From: Plasticicumulans lactativorans
GTDB taxonomy: Bacteria; Pseudomonadota; Gammaproteobacteria; Competibacterales; Competibacteraceae
Direction of reading: 5' to 3'
Assembly (NCBI RefSeq): GCF_004341245.1
Contig: NZ_SLWY01000013.1
Coordinates: forward strand, 124,001 to 188,000
Length of the DNA stretch: 64,000 nucleotides
In this document: piece after piece, positions 27,087-38,736 of the stretch
How positions within the stretch are numbered: position 1 is the stretch's first letter
How the letters are laid out: every line of letters begins with the position of its first letter
Translations under genes and position numbers: made by a program
Notes under the pieces: generated by a model
Databases searched by the model: none
What the model was told of the DNA's origin: nothing
The model's input: only the letters and a program-made list of their open reading frames with translations

Positions 27087-28753
27087 GCGCCGTGGCCGTC
27101 AAGCACCCCTGGCTGCTGCTCGGCCCCTGGTACCGCTGGGCGGTGCCGGGCCGGCCGAGCGCCGGGCGCGGCTCGCGCCCGCAGATCCAGAAGTACGACA
27201 GCTCCAAGCTGGTCGATACCTTCCTCGCCGACCCGCAGCGCAGCCTGCGCTACACCGACGAGGACCGCGTGCACGTGGTGCAGACGCTGGCGCCGCTGGT
27301 GCCGGCGCTGTGGAACGGCCTGCGCCGGCGCCTCGCCGACACCCACTACGCGCCGAGCGCGACGCGCAAGCTGTTCCTCGACCTGCACAAGCGCTTCTAC
27401 CTCTTGGTGTGCGAGCTGCACTGCGACGCCGCCGGCCTGCCCAGCGTCGACCGCAACGACGTCTGCGAGGCCGGCTTCGTGCTGCGCCGGCGCGTGGTGC
27501 GCGGGCTGACGCCGGCGGCGCTGGACGCGGTGAAGCCGGTGATCGAGGGCCTCGCCAGCGCGCGCGCCGAGCTCGGGCTGCTCGACGGCATGGCGCCGGC
27601 CGACGAGCGCGGCTGGCTCGCCCGCGCGCTCGGCGGCGCGGTGTTCGACGCCGGGGTCGCCGGCGCGCGCGAAGGGCGGCGGGCGCTGGCCGAGGCGCGC
27701 CTCGGCGAGCTCGGCGCGCAGTTCGACGCCTGGGTGGCCACCTACGGCATCAGCAGCGAGCTGCAGGGCTGGCGCGTGCTCGCCGACCGCGTCGGGCGCT
27801 GGGAGGCGGTCGGCGAGACCCCGGAGCAGACCTTCGAGCAGGTGCTGCCGCTGTACCCGCGCGTGCCCGATCCGCGCCAGCCCGACACCGGCTACGGCCG
27901 CACGCTGTACTTCGGCCTGGTGCCGACCGGTGCGGCCGACGTCGACGAGGCCGGCAAGCCCAAGCTCGACGCCGACACCCGCTACGAGCTGCGCGCCTTC
28001 GTGCGCCGGCGCAAGCCCGGCTGCCCGCAGCCGAGCGGCCGCCCGCCGGGCAAGCCGGTGTGCAAGGGCCAGGTGTACTGGAGCCTTTCGACCGAGACCT
28101 TCCAGCTCGCCGCGCCGTTCGACCTCGACGGCACCAGCCACCAGCCGGTCAACGTGCCGCTGCCCGACCTCAACGCGCTGCGCGCGCAGGCGGCGAGCGC
28201 CAGGCCCGAGCACGCCGCGCTGCGCCTGGTGGCGCCGCCGGACTCGCAGCTCGAGTTCACCGCCGACGACGCCGCCAACGTCGTCCCCGGGCTGCCGTCT
28301 GGGCAGATCTGCTCGTTCTCGATCCCGCTGATCACGATCGTCGCGACCTTCGTCTTCAAGCTCTTCCTCGGCCTCGTGGTGCTGATCTTCAACCTCTGGT
28401 TCCTGCTCGCGTTCCGCTTCTGCTTCCCGCCGAGCATCTCGCTGTCCGCCGGCGTCAGCGCCGAGCTCGACGCGCGGCTGCCGTCGATCGAGGCCGATTT
28501 CGCGGTGTCGCTGGAGGCGGACTTCGAGGCCGACTTCTTCGGCCCGCCGCCCGACGACGCGCTCGAGCAGCAGATCGACCTGCACTTCGACGCCAACGCC
28601 CGCGCCGCGACCGTCGACCCGCTGGCGCCGGTGGCGCGCGCGCGGCTGGTCGGCGGCGTGGCCGGGGCCTCGGCCAAGGCCGGGCGCGGCGAGATCGCGC
28701 CGCTCGCCGGGCTGGAGTACGAGGTCGCCGTGCAACCGGAGACGCCCGCATGA
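27083..28753 (+). CDS. Unrecognised eCIS protein with strongly hydrophobic segment
   Basis: 556 residues from a GTG start that overlaps the spike stop (GTGA). Residues 1-405 are soluble-looking, with LFLDLHKRFYLLVCELHCDA and RTLYFGLVPTGAADVDEAG. About residues 408-452 form a very hydrophobic run (SIPLITIVATFVFKLFLGLV then VLIFNLWFLLAFRFCFP), long enough for two membrane helices. Acidic alternating sequence (AELDARLPSIEADFAVSLEA) follows. The gene sits between spike and gp25, where Afp/PVC have no such membrane-like protein. It could anchor particles to a membrane, line the spike or bind lipid. The function is not known to me. Confidence 0.6.
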   Translation: MSAVAVKHPWLLLGPWYRWAVPGRPSAGRGSRPQIQKYDSSKLVDTFLADPQRSLRYTDEDRVHVVQTLAPLVPALWNGLRRRLADTHYAPSATRKLFLDLHKRFYLLVCELHCDAAGLPSVDRNDVCEAGFVLRRRVVRGLTPAALDAVKPVIEGLASARAELGLLDGMAPADERGWLARALGGAVFDAGVAGAREGRRALAEARLGELGAQFDAWVATYGISSELQGWRVLADRVGRWEAVGETPEQTFEQVLPLYPRVPDPRQPDTGYGRTLYFGLVPTGAADVDEAGKPKLDADTRYELRAFVRRRKPGCPQPSGRPPGKPVCKGQVYWSLSTETFQLAAPFDLDGTSHQPVNVPLPDLNALRAQAASARPEHAALRLVAPPDSQLEFTADDAANVVPGLPSGQICSFSIPLITIVATFVFKLFLGLVVLIFNLWFLLAFRFCFPPSISLSAGVSAELDARLPSIEADFAVSLEADFEADFFGPPPDDALEQQIDLHFDANARAATVDPLAPVARARLVGGVAGASAKAGRGEIAPLAGLEYEVAVQPETPA

Positions 28754-29136
28754 ACCGTCTCGACCGCCTGGGCCGCGGCTTCGCCTTCCCCTGGGTACCG
28801 GACCGCGAGGGCCGGCTGGTCTGGCGCAGCGGCGACGACAAGCTGCGCGAGGCGATCCGCCTGATCCTGTCGACCGAACCCGGCGAGCGGGTGATGCGCC
28901 CCGGCTTCGGCTGCGGGCTGCGGCGCTACCTGATGCAGCCCAACACCACCGCCACGCGGGCGCTGATCGCGCGCGAGGCGCAGCTCGCGCTCGGGCGCTT
29001 CGAGCCGCGCATCGCAGTGCAGGCGGTCAACGTCGACCCCGGCGAGGACCCCGCGCTGGTGCTGATCCGCGTCGCCTACGTGCAGCTCGCGGACGGCCGG
29101 CGCGACAACCTCGTCTACCCGTTCTACCTGGAGTGA
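28750..29136 (+). CDS. gp25-like baseplate protein (Afp9/Pvc9-like)
   Basis: 128 residues of the gp25/lysozyme-like baseplate family (not enzymatic), which joins the sheath to the baseplate wedge. Key motifs are LREAIRLILSTEPGERVMRP and GFGCGLRRYLMQPNTTATR; the E-P-G-E-R-V-M-R-P core is diagnostic. Its ATG overlaps the preceding stop, and baseplate J follows after seven bases, the usual gp25-gp6 order. Confidence 0.95.
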   Translation: MNRLDRLGRGFAFPWVPDREGRLVWRSGDDKLREAIRLILSTEPGERVMRPGFGCGLRRYLMQPNTTATRALIAREAQLALGRFEPRIAVQAVNVDPGEDPALVLIRVAYVQLADGRRDNLVYPFYLE

Positions 29137-29143
29137 CGCCGCC

Positions 29144-31327
29144 ATGACGCTGCAGAGCTCGGTCATTCCCGGTCCGGTCCTCGACGATCGCGACTGGCAG
29201 CAGTTGCGCGACGACCTGGTGCGGCGCATCCCGGTGTACACGCCGGAGTGGACCGACCACAACGCCTCCGACCCGGGCATCACGCTGATCGAACTGTTCG
29301 CGCACCTCGCCGAGGGCGTGCTGTTCCGCTTCAACCAGATCCCCGAGGCGACGCGCCTCGCCTGGCTCAACCTGCTGCAGATACCGCCGCGCCCGGCGAC
29401 CCCGGCGAAGGCGATGGTGGCGCTGTCGACCGCGCAGTCCGCCGGCGTGCTGGTGCCGCTCGGCGCCGAGCTCGCCGCCGGCAAGCTGCCGTTCGAGAGC
29501 GAGACCGAGGTCACCGCGTGGCCGCTGTCGGTGCGTGCGCTGGCGAAGGCGCGCGCCGCCACCCCCGACCCCGACACCGAGCCCGAGGCGCACGCCTTCG
29601 CGCTGCGCGCGATCGACAGCCTCGGCGACGGCCCGGTCAACCCGGCGTACTACGAGGCGCGCACGCTCGACCCCGAGGGCGCCGGCGAGCCGGTGGACTT
29701 CACCACCACGGTCGACGGCACGCTGTGGATCGCCGTGCTCGGCGAGCGCGGCGCCGAGCTCGCCCGGCTCGCCGACGCCACGCTCAACATCGGCTTCGTG
29801 CCGACCGCCGAGGTGCCGGCGCTCGCCGACGTCTCGGCCTGCCCCGGCGTCGGCGCCGGCGGGCCGCGTTACGCGGTCGAGTGGCGCATCTCCACCGCCA
29901 CCTTCGACGGCGACGAGCCGCGCTACCGTGCGCTCGCGGTGGTCGGCGACACCACCGCCGGGCTCACCCGCGAGGGCGTGGTGCGGCTGCGCCTGCCGCC
30001 GGCCGGCGTCGCCGTCGGCGACTTCCCGGTCGACGACCCCGACCGCCTCGGCACCGGCGCGCTGCCGCCGGTGCTGGCCGCGCCGGACCAGGCCAAGCTG
30101 CTGTTCTGGCTGCGCGCGTTCCGCGTCGACGGCACCGGCATCGGCGCGGTGAGCTGGGTCGGCGTCAACGCCGTGCAGGCGCTGCAGGCGCGCACCGCGC
30201 GCCCCGAGCTGGTCGGCACCGGCAGCGGCCAGCCGGGGCAGCGCCTGCGCCTCGCGCAGCGCCCGGTGCTGGTCGACAGCCTCGCGCTCGAAGTCGAGGA
30301 GGCCGACGGCTGGCAGCCCTGGCAGACGGTCGACGGCTTCCACGCCAGCGGCCCGCTCGACCGCCACTACGTGCTCGACCCGGTCGCCGGCGAGGTGGTG
30401 TTCGGCGACGGCATCCGCGGCGCGCCGCCGCCGCTCGGCGCGCGGGTGCGCGCGGTGCGCTACCGCGTCGGCGGCGGCGCCGCCGGCAACGTCGCCGCCG
30501 GCGCGATCGACAAGGTGGTCGCGATCGGCGGCGTCAAGGCGAAGAACGCGCTGCCGGCCTACGGCGGCGGCGATGCCGAGAGCCTCGCCGCGGCGCTCGG
30601 GCGCATCCCGCTCGAGCTGCGGGTGCGCGACCGCGCGGTCACCGCCGAGGACTTCCGCGCGCTCGCCCGCGCCGTGCCCGGCGTGGCGCGCGCCGAGTGC
30701 CTGCCGCGCGTCGATCCGGCGCACCTCGGCGTCGAGGCCGCCGGCGTGGTCAGCGTGGTGGTGTGGCCGGCGAACGACCCGGCGCATCCGAACGCGCCGC
30801 TGCCCGACCGCCGGCTGCTGCGCGCGGTGTGCGAGTACCTCGACGCGCGCCGCCTGGTCACCACCGAGCTCTACGTGATCCCGCCGGTGTACCGGCCGGT
30901 GGCGGTGACGGTGGGGCTGCAGGCCAAGCCCGGCTACGGCATCGACGCGGTGCGGCGCTGGGTCGAGACGGTGATCCGCCAGTACCTCGCGCCGCTGCCG
31001 CCGTACGGGCCGGGCGGGGAGGGCTGGCCGCTCGGGCGGCGCGTGCACGGCCCCGAGCTCGAAGCCGCGGCGCTGCAGGTCGAGGGCGTCGAATACCTCG
31101 AAGGGCTGGAGGTCGCCGAGCGCGTGACCGCGACCGACGGCAGCGTGAGCTGGGTGTCGGGCACCGTGGTGCTCGCCGCACACGAGGTGGTCGAGCTGGT
31201 CACGATCAGCGTCACCCAGGGCGCGCCGGCCGCGGTCGGCGCCGACCTGCCGCCGCCACCCACCACCGACGAGCAGGGGCAGCCGGCCGCGCCGGTGCCG
31301 GTGCCCGTGCTGCGCGACGAGTGCTAG
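29144..31327 (+). CDS. Baseplate J-like wedge protein (Afp11/Pvc11-like)
   Basis: 727 residues of the baseplate assembly protein J/gp6 family. The N-terminus WTDHNASDPGITLIELFAHL and the domain around residue 410-480 (RHYVLDPVAGEVVFGDGIRG, ALPAYGGGDAESLAAALGRI, RAVTAEDFRALARAVPGVAR) are characteristic. The C-terminus holds GYGIDAVRRWVETVIRQYLA and GPELEAAALQVEGVEYLEGL. Six copies are expected to form the iris-like ring that triggers contraction. The gene is seven bases after gp25 and six before the next wedge gene. Confidence 0.95.
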   Translation: MTLQSSVIPGPVLDDRDWQQLRDDLVRRIPVYTPEWTDHNASDPGITLIELFAHLAEGVLFRFNQIPEATRLAWLNLLQIPPRPATPAKAMVALSTAQSAGVLVPLGAELAAGKLPFESETEVTAWPLSVRALAKARAATPDPDTEPEAHAFALRAIDSLGDGPVNPAYYEARTLDPEGAGEPVDFTTTVDGTLWIAVLGERGAELARLADATLNIGFVPTAEVPALADVSACPGVGAGGPRYAVEWRISTATFDGDEPRYRALAVVGDTTAGLTREGVVRLRLPPAGVAVGDFPVDDPDRLGTGALPPVLAAPDQAKLLFWLRAFRVDGTGIGAVSWVGVNAVQALQARTARPELVGTGSGQPGQRLRLAQRPVLVDSLALEVEEADGWQPWQTVDGFHASGPLDRHYVLDPVAGEVVFGDGIRGAPPPLGARVRAVRYRVGGGAAGNVAAGAIDKVVAIGGVKAKNALPAYGGGDAESLAAALGRIPLELRVRDRAVTAEDFRALARAVPGVARAECLPRVDPAHLGVEAAGVVSVVVWPANDPAHPNAPLPDRRLLRAVCEYLDARRLVTTELYVIPPVYRPVAVTVGLQAKPGYGIDAVRRWVETVIRQYLAPLPPYGPGGEGWPLGRRVHGPELEAAALQVEGVEYLEGLEVAERVTATDGSVSWVSGTVVLAAHEVVELVTISVTQGAPAAVGADLPPPPTTDEQGQPAAPVPVPVLRDEC

Positions 31328-31333
31328 CCGGCC

Positions 31334-33511
31334 ATGCCCGCGCCGCGCGCCTTCCTGCACATCGCCGGGCCGGACCTGTGGCGACGCTGTGGCCACGACG
31401 GCACCGCGCTGGTCGGCGACGTCGTCGGCCTGGCCTGGGAGGACGTGCCGGGTGACGGGGCCGTCGGCCCGGTGCCCGCGCTCGCCGCCGCGCTCGCCTT
31501 CGACGCCCGCTGCCGCCTGTACCGCAGCCGCCCCGAACTCGGCCAGCTCGAACGCCTGCGCTGGGCGGCGGCCGATCCGCTCGCCGGCGGCGTGCCCGCC
31601 GCCGAGCCGGTGGCGCTGTTCGCGCCGCCGCCGGAGCTGCTCGGCGGCGACTTCGCCCCGCTCGCGCCGCCGACGCCGCCGGCGCCGCTCGGGCTCGCCG
31701 TCGATGCCGCCGGGCAGTTGTTCGTCGGCCTCGCCGATGCGCCCTGCGTGCTGGTGTACGCCCCCGACGAGCGCCGCCTGCTCGCCCGCCACGCGCTGCC
31801 GGGGCGCCCGCTCGGCCTCGCCGCCGCCGGCCTCGCGGTCTACGCGCTGCACGCCGGGCCCGTCGGCCTGGTGCGGCTGTCGGCGCACGGCGGCGTGCAG
31901 CCGCTGCCGCTGCCGGCCGGCTGCAGCGCGCCGTCGCGCATCGCCGCGACCGCCGACGGCGCGCTGTTCGTGCTCGATGCCGCCGGCACCGAGGCCGCGC
32001 AGGTGTTCGCGCTCGCCGGCGGTGCGCCGCGGGCGCTGCCCTGGGCCACCGACCTGGTCGCGGTGCGGGTCGACGACGCCGTCGAGCTCACCGTCGCACG
32101 CCGCCCCGGCGAGACCTTCCGCCGCCTGCGCCTGGGCGCCGACGGCGGCGAGCAGCCGCCGCTGAAGGCGCGCGGCTACGACGGCCGCGGCATCGCGCTG
32201 ACGCCGGACGGGCGCATCGTCTACTGGACCGCGCGCGGGCCGCGCCATGCGGTGCCGGCGCGGCTGGTGTACCGGGCGCAGGCGCGCGTGGTCGGCTTCC
32301 GCCTCGACGGCGAGCGCTACGGCCAGCGCTGGGGGCGGGTGTTCGTCGAGGCCTGCGTGCCCGCCGGCGCGCGCCTGTCGCTCGCCTGCATCAGCGCCGA
32401 CGAGCCGATCGAGGACGCACCGACGGTCGAACGCACGCCGCCGGTCAACCTCGCCGACGACCCCTCGCGGCTGCCGCCGCACCCCGAGGCCTCGCCGCCG
32501 CTGCCGCCGCTCGCGCTGCTGCCGACGCAGGTCGGGGGGCTGCTGCACCGGCGCGCCGACGGCCCGCCGGACGCCTTCCCGCCGCCCGCCGAAGGCGAGG
32601 CGGTGCGCTTCGTGACGCTGGAGGCGCCGGTGCGCGCCGCGCCCGGGCGCTTCCTGTGGCTCTCGCTGCAGTTCGAGGGCGACACCCGCGTCACCCCGCG
32701 GGTGCGGGCGCTGCGCGTGGAGCGCGACGCGCACGACTGGCTCGAACGCCTGCCGCGCGTGTTCGCCGAGGACGCCGTCGCCGCCGATTTCCTGCGCCGC
32801 CACCTGGCGCCGTTCGCCGGCCTGCTCGGCGAGGTCGACGCCCGCGCGCAGGCGCGCCACGCGCTGCTCGACCCCGCCGGGGCGCCCGAGGAGGTGCTGC
32901 CGTGGCTGGCGAGCTTCGTCGGCCTGGTGCTCGACGAGCGCTGGCCGCCCGCGGCGCGCCGCCAGCTGATCGCCGAGGCCGACTGGCTGTTCCGCTACCG
33001 CGGCACGCTGCCGGGGCTGACGCGCTTCATCGAGCTCGTCACCGGCAGCCGCGCGCTGCTGGTCGAGCAGTTCCGCCTGCGCGGGCTCGCCGCCGGCCCG
33101 CTCGACGCCGAGGGCGGCGCCGTGCTCGGCGCGGGGCTGCGCGTGGGCGGGGCGATCGGGCGCAGCGCGCAGCCGCAGGCCGGCGCCGCCGAGGTCTACC
33201 GCCGCGACGCGCACCGCTTCACGGTGATCGTGCAGGCCTGGCTCGACGCCGAGACCGCGGCGGTGCTGCGCGACCTGCTCGAGGTGCACCGCCCGGCGCA
33301 CACCGTCGTCACCGTCTGCGGCGTCGCCGGCGGCATGCGCGTCGGCGTCGGCCTGCACCTCGGCCTCAGTTCGCTGCTCGGCCCGGGGGCTGCCTGGGGC
33401 GGGCTGGTGCTGGGCGCGGCGACGCTCGGGCGCGATCGCGTGCTCGGGCGGCCGCGGCCCGGCTTCGATCCCGGCGCGAGCCGGCTGGGGGAGACCGGCC
33501 ATGTCGGCTGA
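31334..33511 (+). CDS. Baseplate wedge/tail protein with N-terminal NHL-like propeller (Afp12-like)
   Basis: 725 residues. The C-terminal 300 match the phage tail protein I/TIGR02242-type wedge: WLERLPRVFAEDAVAADFLR, LLGEVDARAQARHALLDPAG, LVLDERWPPAARRQLIAEA and FRYRGTLPGLTRFIELVTGS. The first 330 residues contain repeated short blade-like units (PLGLAVDAAGQLFVGLADA, IAATADGALFVLDAAGTEA, GIALTPDGRIVYWTARG), consistent with a beta-propeller inserted in the N-terminal half, as reported for some eCIS wedge proteins. A glycine-rich hydrophobic tail (GAAWGGLVLGAATLG) ends the protein. It overlaps the next gene by 11 bases. Confidence 0.85.
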   Translation: MPAPRAFLHIAGPDLWRRCGHDGTALVGDVVGLAWEDVPGDGAVGPVPALAAALAFDARCRLYRSRPELGQLERLRWAAADPLAGGVPAAEPVALFAPPPELLGGDFAPLAPPTPPAPLGLAVDAAGQLFVGLADAPCVLVYAPDERRLLARHALPGRPLGLAAAGLAVYALHAGPVGLVRLSAHGGVQPLPLPAGCSAPSRIAATADGALFVLDAAGTEAAQVFALAGGAPRALPWATDLVAVRVDDAVELTVARRPGETFRRLRLGADGGEQPPLKARGYDGRGIALTPDGRIVYWTARGPRHAVPARLVYRAQARVVGFRLDGERYGQRWGRVFVEACVPAGARLSLACISADEPIEDAPTVERTPPVNLADDPSRLPPHPEASPPLPPLALLPTQVGGLLHRRADGPPDAFPPPAEGEAVRFVTLEAPVRAAPGRFLWLSLQFEGDTRVTPRVRALRVERDAHDWLERLPRVFAEDAVAADFLRRHLAPFAGLLGEVDARAQARHALLDPAGAPEEVLPWLASFVGLVLDERWPPAARRQLIAEADWLFRYRGTLPGLTRFIELVTGSRALLVEQFRLRGLAAGPLDAEGGAVLGAGLRVGGAIGRSAQPQAGAAEVYRRDAHRFTVIVQAWLDAETAAVLRDLLEVHRPAHTVVTVCGVAGGMRVGVGLHLGLSSLLGPGAAWGGLVLGAATLGRDRVLGRPRPGFDPGASRLGETGHVG

Positions 33512-35100
33512 CGACGGGCGCAGCAGCATCCGCCGCTGGCGCAACCGCTACCGCGGCGTGGACCGCGAGCAGCGCGCGCGCCTGGAGGGCATCCGCCGCC
33601 GGATGAACGAGCAGGCGCTCGGCCTGGCGATCGAGGAGCTCGGGCTCAACCACGAGTTCGTCTGCCTGCGCGAGGTGCGCGTGCCGGTGCTGCTGCACGT
33701 GCAGGAACCCGACGCCAAACTGCTCGCGGACTGGAGCCGGCTGATCGCCTACGGCATCGCCGCGCGCATCGCCGAGGGCGACGACGGCGTGGTGCGCTAC
33801 CCGAGCCGGGTCGCGGCGATGGCCGACTTCTGCGCCTGCGTCGCCCGCGGCGACCACCGCCGCGCCTGGGCGTGGCGCCGCTTCGGCCTGAACGTCGACG
33901 GCCCGTCGGCGGCCGAGCGCGTGCTGCACTGCCTGCTCGAGGTCGACTCGCTGACGCTGCCGGCGCTGAAGCACCTGGCGGCGGCCGGCACGCTGGCGCC
34001 GGTGGCGGCGCAGCTCGGCCCGGCCGACTGGCAGGCGCTGGTCGCGAGCGCGATCAGCGGCAGCGAGGTGCCGGTTCTGGAGGCGCCGCCGCAGGGCGCG
34101 GCGGCGCAGGCGTGGATCGCCGCGCCGGCGTCCGCGGCGTTCAAGCGCCTGGTGCGCGCGATGCTCGCACGCTCGCTGCTCGCCGCGCCGCTGACGCCGC
34201 TGGTCGCCGCCGCGCTCGGCCGCGAGGGGGAGGGCGGACCGGCGCTGGCGCGCACCCTGGTGGCGCTGATCGCCCTCGAGACCGAGCCGCTGGTGCTGTG
34301 GAACGGTGACTACGAAGCCTGCCTGGCCGAACTCGCGCGGGCGCTGACGAACCTGCCACCGCCCGCGGCGCCGGCGCCGCCTGCCCCCGCTGCGGCAGCG
34401 CCGCGGCAGCGCACCGCGGATGACACGCCGGCGACGGCCGCGAAGGCCGGCGACGACGCGCGCGCGGCGCCGGAGCCGCGTGCGCCCAAGCGGCCGGTGC
34501 TGCACGAGTCGCGCCGGCAGCGCCCGCCCGACGAGCCGCCCCGGCTCGCCGGCCTGAGCGACTGGGTGGCGCCGACCGCGGCGGTGCCGCCCGACGCTTA
34601 CGTGCCGCGCGTCGATGCCTGCACCGAGTGGGGCGGCCTGCTGTTCCTGCTGAAGCTGATCGACGAGATCGACCTGCCGCGGCGCGCCGCCGAGGACGCA
34701 GCCCTGGCCGGGCTGTCGCGGCGCTGGGTGATGCACGCGCTGGCGCTGCGGCTGGTGCCGGTCGCGCCCGACGACCCCGCCGCGCTCGCCTTCTGCGGGC
34801 TCGCCCCCGACCGTGCGCCGCCCGACCCCTGCGGCGAGGTCGACGCGGCCGCCCGGGCCTGGCTCGACGCCGCCGCCGCCGAGGTGGTGCAGACGCTGCA
34901 TGCGGTGCTGCCGACGGTGCGCGTGCGCCCCGAGGAGCTGGTGACCTTCGTCTGCCGGCGGCGCGCGCGCGTGGTGGCCGACCCCGGCTGGATCGAACTG
35001 CACTTCGAGCTCGACCGGGTCGAGGTCGAGGTGCGCCGGGCGGGGCTCGACCTCGACCCGATGTACGTGCCCTGGATCGGCGCGGTGGTGAGGTTCCTGT

Positions 35101-35108
<8 letters not shown>
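33501..35108 (+). CDS. eCIS tape-measure-type protein candidate (Afp14-like position)
   Basis: 535 residues. The first 280 are helical (RARLEGIRRRMNEQALGLAI, HEFVCLREVRVPVLLHVQEP). A disordered Pro/Ala linker follows (residues 285-335). A C-terminal domain (residues 360-535) has ECGGLLFLLKLIDEID-like WGGLLFLLKLIDEIDLP and ends HFELDRVEVEVRRAGLDLDP, YVPWIGAVVRFLYA. That ending resembles the terminal segment of CIS tape-measure family proteins (Pfam CIS_TMP), and the gene lies just before the AAA+ ATPase, as Afp14 precedes Afp15. The assignment is by position and weak similarity. The Ala-rich helical protein at 37094 is the alternative tape measure. Confidence 0.55.
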
Positions 35109-37077
<1,969 letters not shown>

Positions 37078-37093
37078 CCGGAGGACCACCCAC

Positions 37094-38656
37094 ATGGCCG
37101 CACCCGTTTCGCTACTCGAATTCGCCCAGCAGCAACAGGCCGCGGCCGCGCCGGCGCTCGCCGCGGCGCAGGCCGCCGCCGCGCAGGCGCGCGCCGCGCT
37201 CGCGCTGGTCCGCGACCGTCGTGCCGCCGCCGCCAGCGCCGGCGCGGCGTTCGCCCGCGAGGCCGCGGCGCTGCGCGCCGAACTCGCCGCGATCGTGATG
37301 CCGGCCGACGGCGAGCCGCTGCTGGAGGCGCTCGAACGCACCCTCGCGGCGCAGCAGGCGAACGCCGCCGAGGCGCTCGACGCCGAGCGCGCCGAACGCT
37401 ACGCCGCGGCCGAGGCCGCCCGCGCCGAGGCGGTGCTGAGCGCCACCGCGCGCCGCGCCCGCGCCGCCGAGGCCGCGCTCCCCGGCGCCGAGGCCGACGC
37501 CGCGCGGCGCGACGCGCTGCGCACCCGCCTCAACGGCGCGGAGTTCAGCGACCTGCGCACGGCGGCCGACGCCGCGCTCAACACCGCCCCGGCGAACGCC
37601 GCGCTGACCGCCGCCGATGCGCGGGTGAGCGGCGAGTTCCCCGCCGCGCTGCTGACCCGGGCGCTCGCGCGCCTCGCCCGCGCGCAGGCGCGGACCACCC
37701 GCAGCGGGCTCGCCGACGTCGCCGCCGCGGCCGCGGCGGCGAGCTTCGGCACCACCCACGACGGCACCCTCGGCCAGGTCGCGATCGCCACGCGCGCGCT
37801 CGAAGGCGCCGAGGCGCTCGCCGCGACCCACGCCGGCACCGCCGCCGAGCGGCTCGCGGTGGCCGCGGCGCGGCTCGCCGCGATCCCGCAGGAGCCCGCG
37901 CTCACCGCCGCGCAGGTGGCGCGCATCACCGATGCCGCGCTCGACGCCGCGCGCACCGCCGCCGCCGACGGCGAGGCCGCCCTCGATGTGCTGCGCGATG
38001 CGGTCGACACCGCGCGCGCCACGCTCGCCGGGCTGCTGCTCGACGCCTGGCGCGTCGACATCGACACCGACCCGGCGAGCGTGCCGGCGATCGTCACCGC
38101 GCAGGCCGACCTCGCCGCCGCCGAGGCCGCGCTGGCGCCGGTCGAGGCCGCCTGGAACGCCCCCGAACACGCCCGCGACGCCGCGGTGACGCTGCTCGCC
38201 GAGCGCGTCGCCGCGCTCGCCGCGGCCGAGGCGGCGGCGAGCGCCCGCGGCGAGGACCCGGCCACCGACCCGGCGGTGATCGCCGCGCGCGTCGCCGTGA
38301 CCAACGCCGGCAACGCGCTCGACGCCGCCGAGGTCGCCTGGCGCGCGTCGCCGAAGGCGGTGCTCGGCGTGTGGTGCGCGACCGTGCCGGATACCGCGTG
38401 GCGGCGGCTCGCCGACCTCGAGGCCGCGCGCGCGACGCTGACGCAGCTCGCCGGGCAGGACCCGGCGGCGCTCGCCACCGCGCTCGGTGCCGCCGAGGAC
38501 GCGCTGCTCGCCGCGCTGATCGCCGCCGACAAGGCCGCGCGCGGCGGCGAGTGGCTGCAGCAGGAGGCCGCGCGCGACGCCGCGCGCGAGGACTTCGAGA
38601 ACGCCGCCTTCGCGCGCGCCGTCTTCGCCGGGCTGCGCGCGGGCGTGGCGCCGTAA
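37094..38656 (+). CDS. Alanine-rich helical protein of the eCIS operon
   Basis: 520 residues, more than a third alanine, with almost no Gly or Pro and abundant Glu/Arg: LLEFAQQQQAAAAPALAAAQ near the start, then long coiled-coil-like stretches throughout. There is no membrane segment, cysteine motif or enzyme signature. The start at 37094 has GGAGG 10-14 bases upstream. Long uniform helices suit a tape measure, a stalk of a fibre or a cargo chaperone. Position between the ATPase and the fibre genes allows each of these. Low complexity makes homology weak; I do not recognise a named family. Confidence 0.6.
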   Translation: MAAPVSLLEFAQQQQAAAAPALAAAQAAAAQARAALALVRDRRAAAASAGAAFAREAAALRAELAAIVMPADGEPLLEALERTLAAQQANAAEALDAERAERYAAAEAARAEAVLSATARRARAAEAALPGAEADAARRDALRTRLNGAEFSDLRTAADAALNTAPANAALTAADARVSGEFPAALLTRALARLARAQARTTRSGLADVAAAAAAASFGTTHDGTLGQVAIATRALEGAEALAATHAGTAAERLAVAAARLAAIPQEPALTAAQVARITDAALDAARTAAADGEAALDVLRDAVDTARATLAGLLLDAWRVDIDTDPASVPAIVTAQADLAAAEAALAPVEAAWNAPEHARDAAVTLLAERVAALAAAEAAASARGEDPATDPAVIAARVAVTNAGNALDAAEVAWRASPKAVLGVWCATVPDTAWRRLADLEAARATLTQLAGQDPAALATALGAAEDALLAALIAADKAARGGEWLQQEAARDAAREDFENAAFARAVFAGLRAGVAP

Positions 38657-38680
38657 CCCGAGAACCCCGAGGCACGTGCT

Positions 38681-38700
38681 CCCGCCGCCGCGGCGGCGGG
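38681..38700 (+). terminator. Perfect 20-bp GC palindrome inside the operon
   Basis: cccgccgccg/cggcggcggg followed by TTCC, in the 80-base gap before the fibre genes. Without a long T-run it is more likely a partial terminator or processing hairpin that sets fibre-gene expression apart from the structural genes. Confidence 0.4.
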
Positions 38701-38736
38701 TTCCATCAACACGATTCTTCCGGAGAGGGACCGAAC

